From Clostridiales bacterium (GTDB lineage Bacteria > Bacillota > Clostridia > Saccharofermentanales > Saccharofermentanaceae): 63,464 nt of DNA. Location of the stretch: assembly GCA_017428155.1 (NCBI GenBank), contig JAFRRJ010000002.1:1-63464 (forward strand), in the 5' to 3' direction. The notes beneath the pieces are model-generated. The model did no database searches, was not told the DNA's origin, and saw only the letters and a list, made by a program, of their open reading frames with translations. Each line of letters starts with the position of its first letter. Position 1 is the first letter of the stretch. Both the position numbers and the translations under genes were made by a program. Shown piece after piece: positions 8,542-18,515 of this stretch.

Positions 8542-9720
8542 ATGAGCAAGCTTAAGATATATCTGAATTACTTAGTGTACCTTGTGTGCCTTATAATACC
8601 CAAAAAGAAAAACAGGTGGGTATTCGGCGCATGGTTCGGTACACGCATATCCGATAATCCGTATGCTTTCTATCAGTATGTCACGAGGAACCATCCTGAG
8701 ATCGAAGCTTACTGGATATGCGATGATGTATCCAGGGGTCCCGAATTCGGCGTGAATGCGGTAAAGAAGAATACCGCACGCGCAAGATGGCTGTGCCTTA
8801 CGGCAAAAGTATCTGTAATGAATCAGGGATATCTTGATCTCGGCGGTCTTAACTGGGTAAGAAGAAGCTATAAGGTCCAGCTCTGGCACGGTATACCGTG
8901 GAAGAAGATCGGAGAGGATACTCCCGATACGAAGACAGGAATCCTTCATAAGATAAGCCACAAGGCATTCCTTTTCTCCAACAAGTGTGATCTTTACATT
9001 ACTCCCTCTGACGAGACCAGAAGGACACATAAGACCGCATTCCTTGTCGGTGACGATAAGATCCTTTCCGTCGGCCAGCCGAGAAATGAGCTGCTCATGG
9101 ACGCTCAAGCCTGCAGCAAAGTAAAAGAGAAGATATTAAGTAAGATCGGCACAGGCAGCACGGTAATCGTCTACATGCCTACTTTCAGGGACAAGACTTC
9201 TGAACCGTTCTCGTTTACCAAGATCGCAGATGAGATCTCACCCGTACTCGCAAAGCACGACGCCGTAATCCTCGAGAAGCAGCATTTTGTGCAGATTAAA
9301 AGAGATGAGGCTTCTTCTCAGGCGTCAACTGACAGGATCATAAATGTCGCTGATTACGATGCACAGGAACTCCTTGCATCAGCAGATATCCTTGTCACGG
9401 ACTACTCTAGCTGCTTCTTTGATTATGTGCTCAGAGATAAGCCCGTTATCCACTACATGTACGATTATGACAGGTACAAGAACGATGACAGGGGATTCTA
9501 TTTTGATGTTGACTTTGTCAGGTCGGGAAAGATCGTAAAGACAACAGATGAACTTATTGATCATATGGAGGAAGTCCTGGAAGGCAATTACGATGAGCCT
9601 GAGACACGTAAGATAATACGTGACAGATTCGATGCTTATGAATCATCAGACAACTCCAAGATTATATTTGAAGAAATACTTACCCGCACGGGCAGAACCG
9701 GAGGAGGTAAAAGTGTATAA
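8542..9720 (+). CDS. CDP-glycerol glycerophosphotransferase family protein (TagB/TagF type)
   Basis: The 392-residue protein fits the CDP-glycerol:poly(glycerophosphate) transferase family. Seen are LWHGIPWKKIG, YMPTFRD, VTDYSSCFFDYVLRDKPVI and a final DDRGFYFD segment. Such peripheral membrane enzymes transfer glycerol phosphate from CDP-glycerol to a lipid-linked glycan. The length is close to TagB or the TagF catalytic domain, without the extra N-terminal region of full TagF. The next gene makes CDP-glycerol, and the two overlap by eight bases, which strongly supports the substrate. Confidence 0.92.
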   Translation: MSKLKIYLNYLVYLVCLIIPKKKNRWVFGAWFGTRISDNPYAFYQYVTRNHPEIEAYWICDDVSRGPEFGVNAVKKNTARARWLCLTAKVSVMNQGYLDLGGLNWVRRSYKVQLWHGIPWKKIGEDTPDTKTGILHKISHKAFLFSNKCDLYITPSDETRRTHKTAFLVGDDKILSVGQPRNELLMDAQACSKVKEKILSKIGTGSTVIVYMPTFRDKTSEPFSFTKIADEISPVLAKHDAVILEKQHFVQIKRDEASSQASTDRIINVADYDAQELLASADILVTDYSSCFFDYVLRDKPVIHYMYDYDRYKNDDRGFYFDVDFVRSGKIVKTTDELIDHMEEVLEGNYDEPETRKIIRDRFDAYESSDNSKIIFEEILTRTGRTGGGKSV

Positions 9721-11209
9721 GATCGGATTGTTAGGTGCCGGTACCTGGGGTATCGCGATAGCTAGATTGCTCTCTAACTGCGGACATGACGTGCTGGTCT
9801 GGTCTGCATTGGAAGATGAGATCAAAGAGCTTGACAGCACCAGGAGACAGAAGAATCTTCCGGGTGTTGAGATACCTCAAAATATCAGATTTACGGCTGA
9901 CATAGAGGAAGTCTGCAAAGACAAGGATATCCTGTTCTTTGCCGTTCCTTCAGTCTTCGTAAGATCTACTGCAAAAGCTGCTGCACCTTATATCAGAAGA
10001 GATCAGATAATCGTAGACTTGGCAAAGGGTATAGAGGCTGATTCATTGCTCAGCATGACCGAAGTCATCAGGAGCGAGATGTTAAGATCTGTCTTTATCG
10101 TGGCTTTATCAGGTCCTACGCACGCCGAAGAGGTAGCAAATGATATCCCCACAATGATCGTATCTGCATGCCAGGATCTGGAGATAGCGGAGACAGTGCA
10201 GGACGTGTTCAAGGATTCATGCCTCAGGGTCTATACCAACCCTGATATCGAAGGCGTTGAACTCTGCGGAGCGCTTAAGAATGCGATCGCGCTTGCTTCC
10301 GGAATATCAGAGGGCATGGGTTACGGTGACAATACCAAGGCAGCTCTTATAACAAGAGGTATGGCTGAGATTGCGAACCTCGGCAAATCCATGGGCTGCT
10401 ACGAGCAGACTTTCAGCGGACTTGCAGGAATGGGAGATCTTATTGTTACTTCCACGAGCAGACACAGCAGAAATAACAGATGCGGACATCTTATCGGACA
10501 GGGCATAAAGCCTGAAGAAGCGATCAAAGAAATCGGAATGGTAGTAGAAGGCATCAATGTCCTTCCTGCGGCGATCAATCTCGCTAAGCGCTACAGGGTA
10601 AAGCTCCCGATAATAGAAGCTGTGAATAACATAGTCAATTGCGGCATGTCTCCCGAAGACGCATTTAAGGAATTTATGGATAAAGACAACAATTCGGAGA
10701 TATCTTCCACGATTAATTACGAACATGTTTTACTTCAGAAAGGAAATCACACCGGTATGAAAAGAGTAATAACTTACGGCACTTATGACCTTCTTCACTA
10801 TGGCCATATCAATCTCTTAAGACGTGCCAAGGCATTAGGTGATTATTTGATCGTCGTTCTCTCATCCGATGAGTTCAACTGGAATGAGAAGCACAAGAAG
10901 ACTTATTTCACATATGAGCAAAGAAAGCAGCTGCTTGAATCGATCAGATATGTCGATCTTGTAATTCCCGAGAACAGCTGGCAGCAGAAGCGCTCCGATG
11001 TTCACGAATACCATGTCGATATTTTCGTAATGGGAGACGACTGGAAGGGCAAGTTCGATTTCCTTAAGGATGAGGGCGTAGAGGTCGTATATCTGCCGAG
11101 GACACCGGAGATCAGTTCTTCCCAGATGAAGAAGGATCTTCATTCAGACGATAACGGCGACCTCGAGAGTCAGATAAACCACGATGATATAGATACAGAT
11201 CCGTCGTAA
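9713..11209 (+). CDS. Fused glycerol-3-phosphate dehydrogenase and glycerol-3-phosphate cytidylyltransferase (GpsA-TagD)
   Basis: One 498-residue protein would turn dihydroxyacetone phosphate into CDP-glycerol. Residues 1 to about 340 are NAD(P)-dependent glycerol-3-phosphate dehydrogenase: GAGTWGIA, KGIE, SGPTHAEE, ELCGALKNAIAL and SGLAGMGDL. Residues about 358-485 are TagD: YGTYDLLHYGH (the HxGH cytidylyltransferase motif), YFTYEQR, GDDWKGK and RTPEISSSQ. GTG 9713, five bases after GAGGAGG, is the start; an upstream ATG in frame lies deep in the previous gene. The stretch after residue 485 is acidic and probably disordered. Fusion would channel sn-glycerol 3-phosphate to activation. Confidence 0.92.
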   Translation: MYKIGLLGAGTWGIAIARLLSNCGHDVLVWSALEDEIKELDSTRRQKNLPGVEIPQNIRFTADIEEVCKDKDILFFAVPSVFVRSTAKAAAPYIRRDQIIVDLAKGIEADSLLSMTEVIRSEMLRSVFIVALSGPTHAEEVANDIPTMIVSACQDLEIAETVQDVFKDSCLRVYTNPDIEGVELCGALKNAIALASGISEGMGYGDNTKAALITRGMAEIANLGKSMGCYEQTFSGLAGMGDLIVTSTSRHSRNNRCGHLIGQGIKPEEAIKEIGMVVEGINVLPAAINLAKRYRVKLPIIEAVNNIVNCGMSPEDAFKEFMDKDNNSEISSTINYEHVLLQKGNHTGMKRVITYGTYDLLHYGHINLLRRAKALGDYLIVVLSSDEFNWNEKHKKTYFTYEQRKQLLESIRYVDLVIPENSWQQKRSDVHEYHVDIFVMGDDWKGKFDFLKDEGVEVVYLPRTPEISSSQMKKDLHSDDNGDLESQINHDDIDTDPS

Positions 11210-11233
11210 CAGATTGGAGATAGAAGCTTAACG

Positions 11234-12466
11234 ATGAACGAATTGCAGAAGACAAGAAATACTTTCTACTATCTTGGTATTTTCTTATATGTCCTGTCGC
11301 TGAACATACAGTATTCCTATATGTTCAATGACTGGTCTGTCTCAGACAGCCCTATGCTGCTTGTTCTTAAACTCCTTAAGTACGGCGCATATCTGTTCTG
11401 CATCATTCATTTCTTTACAGTCATAAAGTTCAGCCACAACGTGCTCTTCGCATTCGGCATTATGCTCGTGTTCTCAGTGTATGCGATGTATACGGGCCCG
11501 CAGAAGGCACCGCTGTTCTATTTTGTCCTTATTGCAACTGCAGTAAAGACTGATTTTAAGAAGATAGTAAAGATCTTCCTTGCAATTCAGGTCACCACAT
11601 TCGTCTTATATCTTATGCTGTCTCTGGCAGGTGTTATGGGAAGCGGCGTTGTGGAGGAAGTCGGAAGAACGAGGAGCTTTTTGGGATACGGCTGGGTCAA
11701 CAGAGCATCTTATAATCTCTTCTTCATCTCGCTTGAGCTTCTCTACCTGAGAAAGCGTGCGCTTGATCCTGTGCTGTCCATTATCCTTGCATTGGTAAAC
11801 TACTTCGTATATGTAAAGACACATACGGTATTCTCGATGTTGCTGACTTTCATGGTGATCTTTTACGGCACTTTGTATTATTTCTATTCCAGATCTGACA
11901 GGAAGATCACTTTTGTTAAGAAGAACACCAAACGCGATTATTATCTTGCTTTATCGATATTCCTCGCGTTCATCGTCTTCGGAATTGCCTTGATCCTGGT
12001 CTTTAAGTCAAGCAATCCGTTCTTATACCGTCTGAACAGATTCGTCTCAGGACGTCTTGAATTAGGCAAAAAAGCAATCGAACAATACGGGCTTCATCTG
12101 GGCGGCAACAAGCTCCAGTGGGTCGGATCCAGTACATTGTTATTCGGACTTGCCGAAGCCAACGAATATTTCTATGTCGATAACGGCTTCTTGCAGCTGG
12201 CACTTGAGTTCGGACTTTTATTCGCCGGATTTGCGGTCTTCTTATATACTGCGGCGATAAAGAAATCCATTTACCTTAAGGATTATGATTTTGCAATTAT
12301 CGCACTTATGCTTGGCTTCGTATTTGTTTTCGAGCCTTACGTAATAGACTTTGCATTCAATCCTTTTGTTTTATATTACTTCTCGCATATAACACGCCAC
12401 GCACATAATACGAGGTTAGTCATAGACAGATCGGACATTAAGTTCCTGGTATCAGATAAAGGATAG
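11234..12466 (+). CDS. Wzy-type O-antigen/polysaccharide polymerase (cluster 1)
   Basis: A 410-residue, strongly hydrophobic protein with about ten predicted membrane segments and one larger extracytoplasmic loop around residues 255-320. That loop carries sparse charged residues and a GLAEANEYFYVDNG stretch like the YxDNxxl region of polymerases. Sequence identity among Wzy proteins is poor, so the call rests on topology and position, directly before a Wzx flippase. It would link repeat units on undecaprenyl-PP outside the membrane. The ribosome site GGAG is unusually distant (14 bases) from ATG 11234. Confidence 0.8.
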   Translation: MNELQKTRNTFYYLGIFLYVLSLNIQYSYMFNDWSVSDSPMLLVLKLLKYGAYLFCIIHFFTVIKFSHNVLFAFGIMLVFSVYAMYTGPQKAPLFYFVLIATAVKTDFKKIVKIFLAIQVTTFVLYLMLSLAGVMGSGVVEEVGRTRSFLGYGWVNRASYNLFFISLELLYLRKRALDPVLSIILALVNYFVYVKTHTVFSMLLTFMVIFYGTLYYFYSRSDRKITFVKKNTKRDYYLALSIFLAFIVFGIALILVFKSSNPFLYRLNRFVSGRLELGKKAIEQYGLHLGGNKLQWVGSSTLLFGLAEANEYFYVDNGFLQLALEFGLLFAGFAVFLYTAAIKKSIYLKDYDFAIIALMLGFVFVFEPYVIDFAFNPFVLYYFSHITRHAHNTRLVIDRSDIKFLVSDKG

Positions 12467-12469
12467 GCA

Positions 12470-13900
12470 ATGGGAATTATAGATAAATACAAGAATATGC
12501 CTGTACAGGCCAAAGCATCGATATGGTATGCGGTATGCAACTTCTTCCAGAAGGGCATATCCTTCATCGTCGTGCCGATCTATATCAGGATCCTTACCAC
12601 AGGAGAATACGGTGAATGGAGTATTTTCCAGTCCTGGAGAGATATCCTTATCGTGCTAGCAACACTTAACCTTTATGCAGGTGTCTACACCAAGACTCTT
12701 GTGGACAACAAGGATGACCGTGACAGATACACTTCCTCGATGCAGGGCCTGGGAACGCTTATTACGATCGCGCTTTTTGCCATTTATATTTTCACAAGGA
12801 GATGGGTAAATGAGGGGATAGGTCTTAACACTCCTTATATGCTCTTATTGTTCCTTTATTTCATCGTATATCCCGCATTCTCTTTCTGGGGCACCAGACA
12901 GAGGGTCGAGTATAAGTACAAGTCCATGGTAATCGTTACAGCGATAGTATCCCTTCTGACACCTGCGTTAAGCCTTGCGCTGTTCTATTATACGGAATTA
13001 AGAGAGCTTGCACTGGTACTGGGATTCCTGATCGTGCAGTGCGCCGTGGGACTTGTCTTTTATGTCTATCAGTTCGTTAAGGGCAGATGCTTTTATAACA
13101 AGGCCTACTGGAAATATGCGGTCAAGTTCAATGTGCCTTTGATTCCACACTACCTGAGCCTTATCGTTCTGGGCCAGTCTGACAGGATCATGATAAAGTA
13201 CTACTGCGGTGAGAGTGATGCCGGTATATACAGCTTTCCTTATCAGTTAGCGTCCGCGATCAATGTAATGATCACCGCAATCAACGGATCAAGAGTTCCG
13301 TGGATGTACGAGCAGCTCAAGAATAAGGTCTATTCAAGGATAGGCAAGATCACGAACTCTCTTGTTCTGGTAATGGGCGGAATAGTTACATTCGTTGCTC
13401 TTCTTGCTCCTGAGATAATGCTTATCGGCACAGCAGAATATGAGGAAGCCGTATATGTTATTCCTGTAGTTACTTTAGGTGTTTTCTTCACATTCATCTA
13501 CGACCTTTATGCAAGTGTCGAATTCTATTACGGCTCAACCAAATATGTAATGTATGCTTCAGTTACAGGCGCTGTGCTCAATCTGATCTTAAATGCCGTA
13601 TTCCTTCCGGTATTCGGATATATTGCAGCAGCTTACACCACGCTGTTCTGCTACATAATATTCATGCTCATGCACTTCATATTTGCAGGCAAGGTTATTA
13701 AGCAGCAGCAGATCAAAGAGAAGATATACGATAACAGGCTTATCTTCCTTCTGTCCGGTCTTATAACCGTTGTAGGTCTTGGCTGCATGTTAACTTACCG
13801 GTTTTTATTATTACGAATCATACTTATAGGCGCGGTTCTTGTAATAGCTTTCATTATGAGGCGTAAGATAATCGGAATCTTAAAGTCGATCAAGAGGTAG
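12470..13900 (+). CDS. Wzx-type oligosaccharide flippase (cluster 1)
   Basis: This 476-residue protein has about 12-14 hydrophobic segments and starts with the flippase pattern of a short basic segment followed by ISFIVVPIYIRILTTGEYG, typical of the MOP/polysaccharide-transporter family. It would move the finished lipid-linked repeat unit to the outer face. It comes four bases after the polymerase stop with AAAGGA before ATG. A second flippase lies at 61371-62876, so each cluster has its own. Confidence 0.9.
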   Translation: MGIIDKYKNMPVQAKASIWYAVCNFFQKGISFIVVPIYIRILTTGEYGEWSIFQSWRDILIVLATLNLYAGVYTKTLVDNKDDRDRYTSSMQGLGTLITIALFAIYIFTRRWVNEGIGLNTPYMLLLFLYFIVYPAFSFWGTRQRVEYKYKSMVIVTAIVSLLTPALSLALFYYTELRELALVLGFLIVQCAVGLVFYVYQFVKGRCFYNKAYWKYAVKFNVPLIPHYLSLIVLGQSDRIMIKYYCGESDAGIYSFPYQLASAINVMITAINGSRVPWMYEQLKNKVYSRIGKITNSLVLVMGGIVTFVALLAPEIMLIGTAEYEEAVYVIPVVTLGVFFTFIYDLYASVEFYYGSTKYVMYASVTGAVLNLILNAVFLPVFGYIAAAYTTLFCYIIFMLMHFIFAGKVIKQQQIKEKIYDNRLIFLLSGLITVVGLGCMLTYRFLLLRIILIGAVLVIAFIMRRKIIGILKSIKR

Positions 13901-13911
13901 AAAGGGAATTA

Positions 13912-15069
13912 ATGATCAATAAAGATATCACGTTCATATATCTTGATGAGGTTCAGAAGCAGGTCTATGAGATGATCGCTGCTGAAGCTGAAAAGCGCGG
14001 ATATAAGACCAGCATCACAAAAGACAAGTTCGCCAGAAGCGAGATCGGCTGGTACTGCGAACATGTTAATTTCCCGCAGTTCTCGAAGTTTTCCGTGGTA
14101 ATGCTCCATGATATCACACAGCAGTATCTTAACTGGCCGGATATCTGGGTCAGGGAACCCTGGAACAAATACGATATCGGATTCCTTCCGAGCGACGTTT
14201 GGGTCGATAACTGGAATGAATGCTCACAGTATTTCTATACAAGACCAAAGACCGGCATGTATCTTACAGGATGGCCCAAAGCTGACAGACTCAAGGTCTT
14301 CATGGACGGTGACAAGAAGTCGGAATATATCAGGAAAACAGGCATCGATCCTGATAAGCCTACGATCCTTTATGCTCCTGCCTGGGAGAATGACAATAAG
14401 CAGGATGAATTCGTTCAGGCGATGCTTCCTCTGGATGTCAATATTCTGGTTAAGCAGCCGCCGTGGGCTGATACCTATGCTGAACAGATCAGAAATATCG
14501 CGCAGATGTATGAGCTTCATAAGGATAATCCGAGAGTAATCCAGCTCGATCCAAAGACCAGCATCCTCGATGCGATAATGATATCCGATATCCTTGTATC
14601 CGAGGAATCCAGCACGATGTGTGAATGCGTCATGATGGGAAAGCCTGCTGTCTCTGTCAGCAACTGGCTTATCCCTGACACGACGCCGAGCCGTTATCCT
14701 GCAGACGATTATGACTACGTTATAAAGACCAAAAAGGAAGACCTTACGTCCTGCATTAAGGAGATACTGGATAATTACAGCAAGTACCAGGCTGAAGCAC
14801 AGGCTTATTCTGATAAGCATTTTGCCAATATCGGAAGCTGCATCGACATGATGCTCGATATCCTTGATGCTGCCATAGAAGGGAATGAGAGTCCTTACCC
14901 GGCTATTGAGCCCAAGAAAGACGCGAAGGTTCCTAAAGATAAACTCAAGCTGTACAAGAAAGAGAAGTTTAAGCGTGAAATCTACTATAACTACCGCGAG
15001 AGATATAGATTTGTAGCATTCCTTTGGAAGATCGCAAAAGGCTTAAAGACATTAATAAAGGGAAATTAA
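13912..15069 (+). CDS. CDP-glycerol glycerophosphotransferase-like protein (second copy, divergent)
   Basis: The 385-residue protein has the fold features of the CDP-glycerol transferase family: MLHDITQQY and EPWNKYDIGFLPSD in the first half, TILYAPAWEND, and SDILVSEESSTMCECVMMG followed by KPAVSV in the second half. The usual TDYSS motif is replaced by SEESS, and the N-terminal membrane-binding segment is missing. It may transfer a different polyol phosphate than the 8542 enzyme, for example the product of the SDR-cytidylyltransferase at 18516. The C-terminal 50 residues are lysine-rich. Confidence 0.78.
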   Translation: MINKDITFIYLDEVQKQVYEMIAAEAEKRGYKTSITKDKFARSEIGWYCEHVNFPQFSKFSVVMLHDITQQYLNWPDIWVREPWNKYDIGFLPSDVWVDNWNECSQYFYTRPKTGMYLTGWPKADRLKVFMDGDKKSEYIRKTGIDPDKPTILYAPAWENDNKQDEFVQAMLPLDVNILVKQPPWADTYAEQIRNIAQMYELHKDNPRVIQLDPKTSILDAIMISDILVSEESSTMCECVMMGKPAVSVSNWLIPDTTPSRYPADDYDYVIKTKKEDLTSCIKEILDNYSKYQAEAQAYSDKHFANIGSCIDMMLDILDAAIEGNESPYPAIEPKKDAKVPKDKLKLYKKEKFKREIYYNYRERYRFVAFLWKIAKGLKTLIKGN

Positions 15070-15087
15070 AACTTGGAGGAAAAGAAT

Positions 15088-16107
15088 ATGACCATTATCG
15101 TTACAGGCGGAGCCGGATTCATCGGCGGCAACTTTGTACATTATCATCTTAAAGAGCATCCGGGTGACCGTGTGGTCTGTATAGATAAGCTCACTTATGC
15201 AGGCAATCTTTCGACGCTTGCTCCGGTTATGGATAACCCTGACTTCAGGTTTGTAAAGCTGGATATTTGCGACAGGGAAGGCGTTATGAAGCTCTTCGAA
15301 GAGGAAAAGCCTGATGCAGTTATTAACTTCGCCGCTGAATCACACGTCGACAGAAGTATCGTAGATCCCGGTATATTCCTTCAGACAAACATCATAGGCA
15401 CTGCGACCATGATGGATGCCTGCAGAGAATTCGGCAATATAAGATACCACCAGGTATCTACAGATGAAGTCTATGGAGATCTTCCTTTAGACCGTCCTGA
15501 CATGTTCTTTACTGAGGAGACGCCAATCCATACTTCAAGTCCCTACAGTTCTTCCAAGGCCGGTGCTGACCTTCTCGTTATGGCTTATTACAGGACATAC
15601 GGTCTTCCGGTAACAATATCAAGGTGTTCCAATAACTACGGTCCTTATCATTTCCCGGAAAAGCTCATTCCTCTCATGATCGCCAACTGCCTTAACAATA
15701 AGCCGCTTCCTGTATACGGCGAAGGCAAGAACGTCCGTGACTGGCTTTATGTCGAAGATCACTGCAAGGCGATAGATCTTATCGTAAGAAAGGGAACGAT
15801 CGGTGAAGTCTACAATGTCGGCGGCCACAATGAGATGGCAAACATTGATATTGTAAAGCTCATTATCAAGGAGCTTGGTAAGGATGAGAGCCTTATAACT
15901 TATGTAACGGACCGTAAGGGCCATGACTTACGTTATGCTATTGATCCTACCAAGATTTATAACGAACTGGGCTGGCTTCCTGAGACCAGATTTGCCGACG
16001 GTATCAAAAAGACTATCAAGTGGTATCTTGATAACAGATCCTGGTGGGAAGAGATAATCTCAGGCGAATACCAGAATTACTACGAGAAGATGTACGGTAA
16101 CAGATAA
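15088..16107 (+). CDS. rfbB: dTDP-glucose 4,6-dehydratase
   Basis: It converts dTDP-glucose to dTDP-4-keto-6-deoxyglucose. The 339-residue extended SDR has GGAGFIGGNFVHY at the N terminus, NFAAESHVDRSI, STDEVYGDL and YSSSKAGADLL (Tyr/Lys pair), then SNNYGPYHFPEKLIP. ATG 15088 is eight bases after GGAGG and is preferred over TTG 15073, which lies before that site. This is the only rfbB in the window, so it probably also serves the dTDP-amino-sugar genes of cluster 2. Confidence 0.96.
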   Translation: MTIIVTGGAGFIGGNFVHYHLKEHPGDRVVCIDKLTYAGNLSTLAPVMDNPDFRFVKLDICDREGVMKLFEEEKPDAVINFAAESHVDRSIVDPGIFLQTNIIGTATMMDACREFGNIRYHQVSTDEVYGDLPLDRPDMFFTEETPIHTSSPYSSSKAGADLLVMAYYRTYGLPVTISRCSNNYGPYHFPEKLIPLMIANCLNNKPLPVYGEGKNVRDWLYVEDHCKAIDLIVRKGTIGEVYNVGGHNEMANIDIVKLIIKELGKDESLITYVTDRKGHDLRYAIDPTKIYNELGWLPETRFADGIKKTIKWYLDNRSWWEEIISGEYQNYYEKMYGNR

Positions 16108-17021
16108 TGAGAATATTTGTAACAGGAGTTTGCGGCCAGTTGGGCCACGATGTTGTTAATAACGCAGTATCAAGAGGCCATGAAGTTACAGGCTCTGATA
16201 TCCAGACTGTATATTCAGGCGTTGCTGACGGCAGCGCGGTCACTGCTGCGCCTTATGTCCAACTCGATATCACCGATAAGGATGCGGTAAATTCCGTTAT
16301 CAGTGAGATTAGACCTGATGCAATAGTACACTGTGCCGCGTGGACTGCAGTAGATCTTGCAGAAGATGATGAGAACAGAGTAAAGGTCGATAAGATCAAC
16401 CATCTTGGCACTCAATATATTGCCGAAGCAGCGAAAAGTATTAACTGCAAGATGCTCTATTTATCTACGGATTATGTTTTCGATGGCAAAGGCGTGCGTC
16501 CCTGGCAGCCTGACGATAAGTGTTATGCGCCGCTTAATATATACGGGCAGAGCAAGCTGGACGGTGAGCTCGCTGTAAGCAGTACACTTGATAAGTACTT
16601 CATAGTCCGTATTGCATGGGTATTCGGTCTTAACGGCAAAAACTTCATAAAGACCATGATCAATGCCGGCAAGACACATGATTCTGTCCGCGTAGTTAAC
16701 GACCAGATCGGCACACCCACATATACACTGGATCTTTCAAGGCTCCTTGTTGATATGATTGAGACTGATAAATACGGTTACTATCACGCCACAAATGAAG
16801 GCGGATATATCTCGTGGTACGATTTTTGTGTAGAATTCTATAAGCAGTACGGGCTTGATACAAAGGTAATACCGGTTACAACCGCAGAATACGGCCTGTC
16901 GAAGGCAGCAAGACCCGTAAACAGCCGTCTGGACAAGAGCAAACTTGTTGAAGCCGGCTTTAAGCCTCTTCCAGACTGGAAAGATGCTGTGAGAAGATAT
17001 TTGAAGGAGGCAGAACTCTGA
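16107..17021 (+). CDS. rfbD: dTDP-4-dehydrorhamnose reductase
   Basis: The last step of dTDP-L-rhamnose synthesis, reducing the 4-keto group with NAD(P)H. The 304-residue protein has VTGVCGQLGHDVV, HCAAWTAVDLAEDD, STDYVFDG, YGQSKLDGE and RIAWVFG, all standard for RfbD. Its ATG overlaps the rfbB stop by one base and its stop overlaps the rfbC start, so the set is tightly coupled. The gene order here is B-D-C-A. Confidence 0.95.
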   Translation: MRIFVTGVCGQLGHDVVNNAVSRGHEVTGSDIQTVYSGVADGSAVTAAPYVQLDITDKDAVNSVISEIRPDAIVHCAAWTAVDLAEDDENRVKVDKINHLGTQYIAEAAKSINCKMLYLSTDYVFDGKGVRPWQPDDKCYAPLNIYGQSKLDGELAVSSTLDKYFIVRIAWVFGLNGKNFIKTMINAGKTHDSVRVVNDQIGTPTYTLDLSRLLVDMIETDKYGYYHATNEGGYISWYDFCVEFYKQYGLDTKVIPVTTAEYGLSKAARPVNSRLDKSKLVEAGFKPLPDWKDAVRRYLKEAEL

Positions 17022-17587
17022 TGGCGTTTTTATTCATGGAGACAAAGATCCCCGGTGTAATGATCATTCAGCCGCAGGTTTTCGGCGATGAGCGCGGATA
17101 CTTCATGGAGACATTCAAGAAGACTGATTATTCGGCAGCCGGTATTGATAAGGAATTTGTGCAGGACAACGAGAGTTCAAGCACCAAAGGTGTATTAAGA
17201 GGACTTCATTTCCAGAAAGACCATACGCAGGGCAAGCTCGTCCGCGTAACCCTCGGTGAAGTCTTTGACGTTGCAGTTGATGTAAGACCGGGATCAGAGA
17301 CTTACGGTCAATGGGTCGGCGTTACATTAAGCTCAGCAAAAAAGAATATGCTCTATATTCCTGAAGGGTTTGCACACGGCTTCCTGGTCCTTTCCGATAC
17401 TGCCGAATTTGTATATAAGTGTACTGATGTATACGATCCCAAATCCGAAGGCGGGATACCTTGGAACGATCCTGATATTGCGGTCGAGTGGCCAAAGCTT
17501 GATTGTGAATATAAGACAAGTGCAAAAGATGAGAAGCATGAATCCTTTAAAGATCAGGACTTCTCATGGGCAAAGAAGTGGCTATAA
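17021..17587 (+). CDS. rfbC: dTDP-4-dehydrorhamnose 3,5-epimerase
   Basis: A 188-residue cupin enzyme that epimerises C3 and C5 of dTDP-4-keto-6-deoxyglucose. Seen are FGDERGYFMET, the QDNESSS segment, GVLRGLHFQ with the catalytic His, KLVRVTLGEVFDVAVDVR, and PEGFAHGFLVLSD. AAGGAGG precedes the ATG. Length and motifs fit RfbC rather than related cupin ketoisomerases. Confidence 0.95.
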   Translation: MAFLFMETKIPGVMIIQPQVFGDERGYFMETFKKTDYSAAGIDKEFVQDNESSSTKGVLRGLHFQKDHTQGKLVRVTLGEVFDVAVDVRPGSETYGQWVGVTLSSAKKNMLYIPEGFAHGFLVLSDTAEFVYKCTDVYDPKSEGGIPWNDPDIAVEWPKLDCEYKTSAKDEKHESFKDQDFSWAKKWL

Positions 17588-17599
17588 GGAGGTAATACC

Positions 17600-18487
17600 G
17601 TGAAAGGAATCATATTAGCCGGTGGATCAGGCACCAGACTCTATCCGTTGACCAAGGTAACTTCAAAACAGCTTCTTCCTGTTTACGATAAGCCTATGAT
17701 CTTCTATCCTTTGTCGACACTAATGCTTGCCGGCATCAGGGATATACTAATCATCTCAACTCCTGATGACACACCGAGATTCGAGGCTTTACTTGGAGAC
17801 GGAAGCCAGTTCGGAATCAATCTTTCCTATAAAGTCCAGCCGAGTCCTGACGGGCTTGCTCAGGCTTTTATTCTCGGCGAGGAATTCCTTGCAGGTGATG
17901 CAGGCGCCATGATCCTCGGAGATAATATCTTCTACGGAATGGGTTTCAGAACTATCCTTAAAAGTGCACTCAAAAATGCTGAAGAGAACGGCAGGGCGAC
18001 CGTATTCGGCTACTATGTGCCGGATCCGGAGCGTTTTGGCGTGGTCGAATTCGATGAGGACGGCAAAGCACTGAGCATTGAGGAGAAACCCTCTGTACCT
18101 AAGTCTAACTATGCCGTTACCGGATTATATTTCTATCCTGCAGGCGTATCCGCGAGGGCAGGGCAGATCAAGCCTTCTGCAAGAGGAGAGCTTGAGATCA
18201 CAACTCTTAACGAGATGTATCTGAAAGACGGACTTCTTGATGTAAAATTATTGAGCCGGGGTTTTGCATGGCTTGATACCGGCACGATGCAAAGCCTTCT
18301 TCAGGCTTCTGAATTCATTGAGATGATCCAGAGCAGACAGGGTATTACCATAAGCGCACCTGAAGAAATCGCTTATATCAACGGTTTTATCGATAAAGAC
18401 ACGCTCATGGAGAGTGCCAAGGCTTACGGAAAATCTCCTTACGGAGAGCATCTTAAGGCCGTAGCTGACGGTAAGATCAGATATTGA
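17600..18487 (+). CDS. rfbA: Glucose-1-phosphate thymidylyltransferase (copy 1)
   Basis: Makes dTDP-glucose from glucose 1-phosphate and dTTP. The 295-residue protein has [36 protein letters not shown] and GFAWLDTGT, all canonical. The start is GTG 17600 after a strong AGGAGG. A second copy occurs at 55800-56684 and differs throughout, so it is not a recent local duplication. Confidence 0.96.
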   Translation: MKGIILAGGSGTRLYPLTKVTSKQLLPVYDKPMIFYPLSTLMLAGIRDILIISTPDDTPRFEALLGDGSQFGINLSYKVQPSPDGLAQAFILGEEFLAGDAGAMILGDNIFYGMGFRTILKSALKNAEENGRATVFGYYVPDPERFGVVEFDEDGKALSIEEKPSVPKSNYAVTGLYFYPAGVSARAGQIKPSARGELEITTLNEMYLKDGLLDVKLLSRGFAWLDTGTMQSLLQASEFIEMIQSRQGITISAPEEIAYINGFIDKDTLMESAKAYGKSPYGEHLKAVADGKIRY

Positions 18488-18515
18488 TACATTAAACAGA
18501 TTGGAGAACAGGATC

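Noticed and set aside
9620..9712. Longer N terminus for the GpsA-TagD protein
   Set aside because: The upstream ATG lies deep inside the glycerophosphotransferase gene; the Rossmann loop begins right after GTG 9713, which has a perfect ribosome site.
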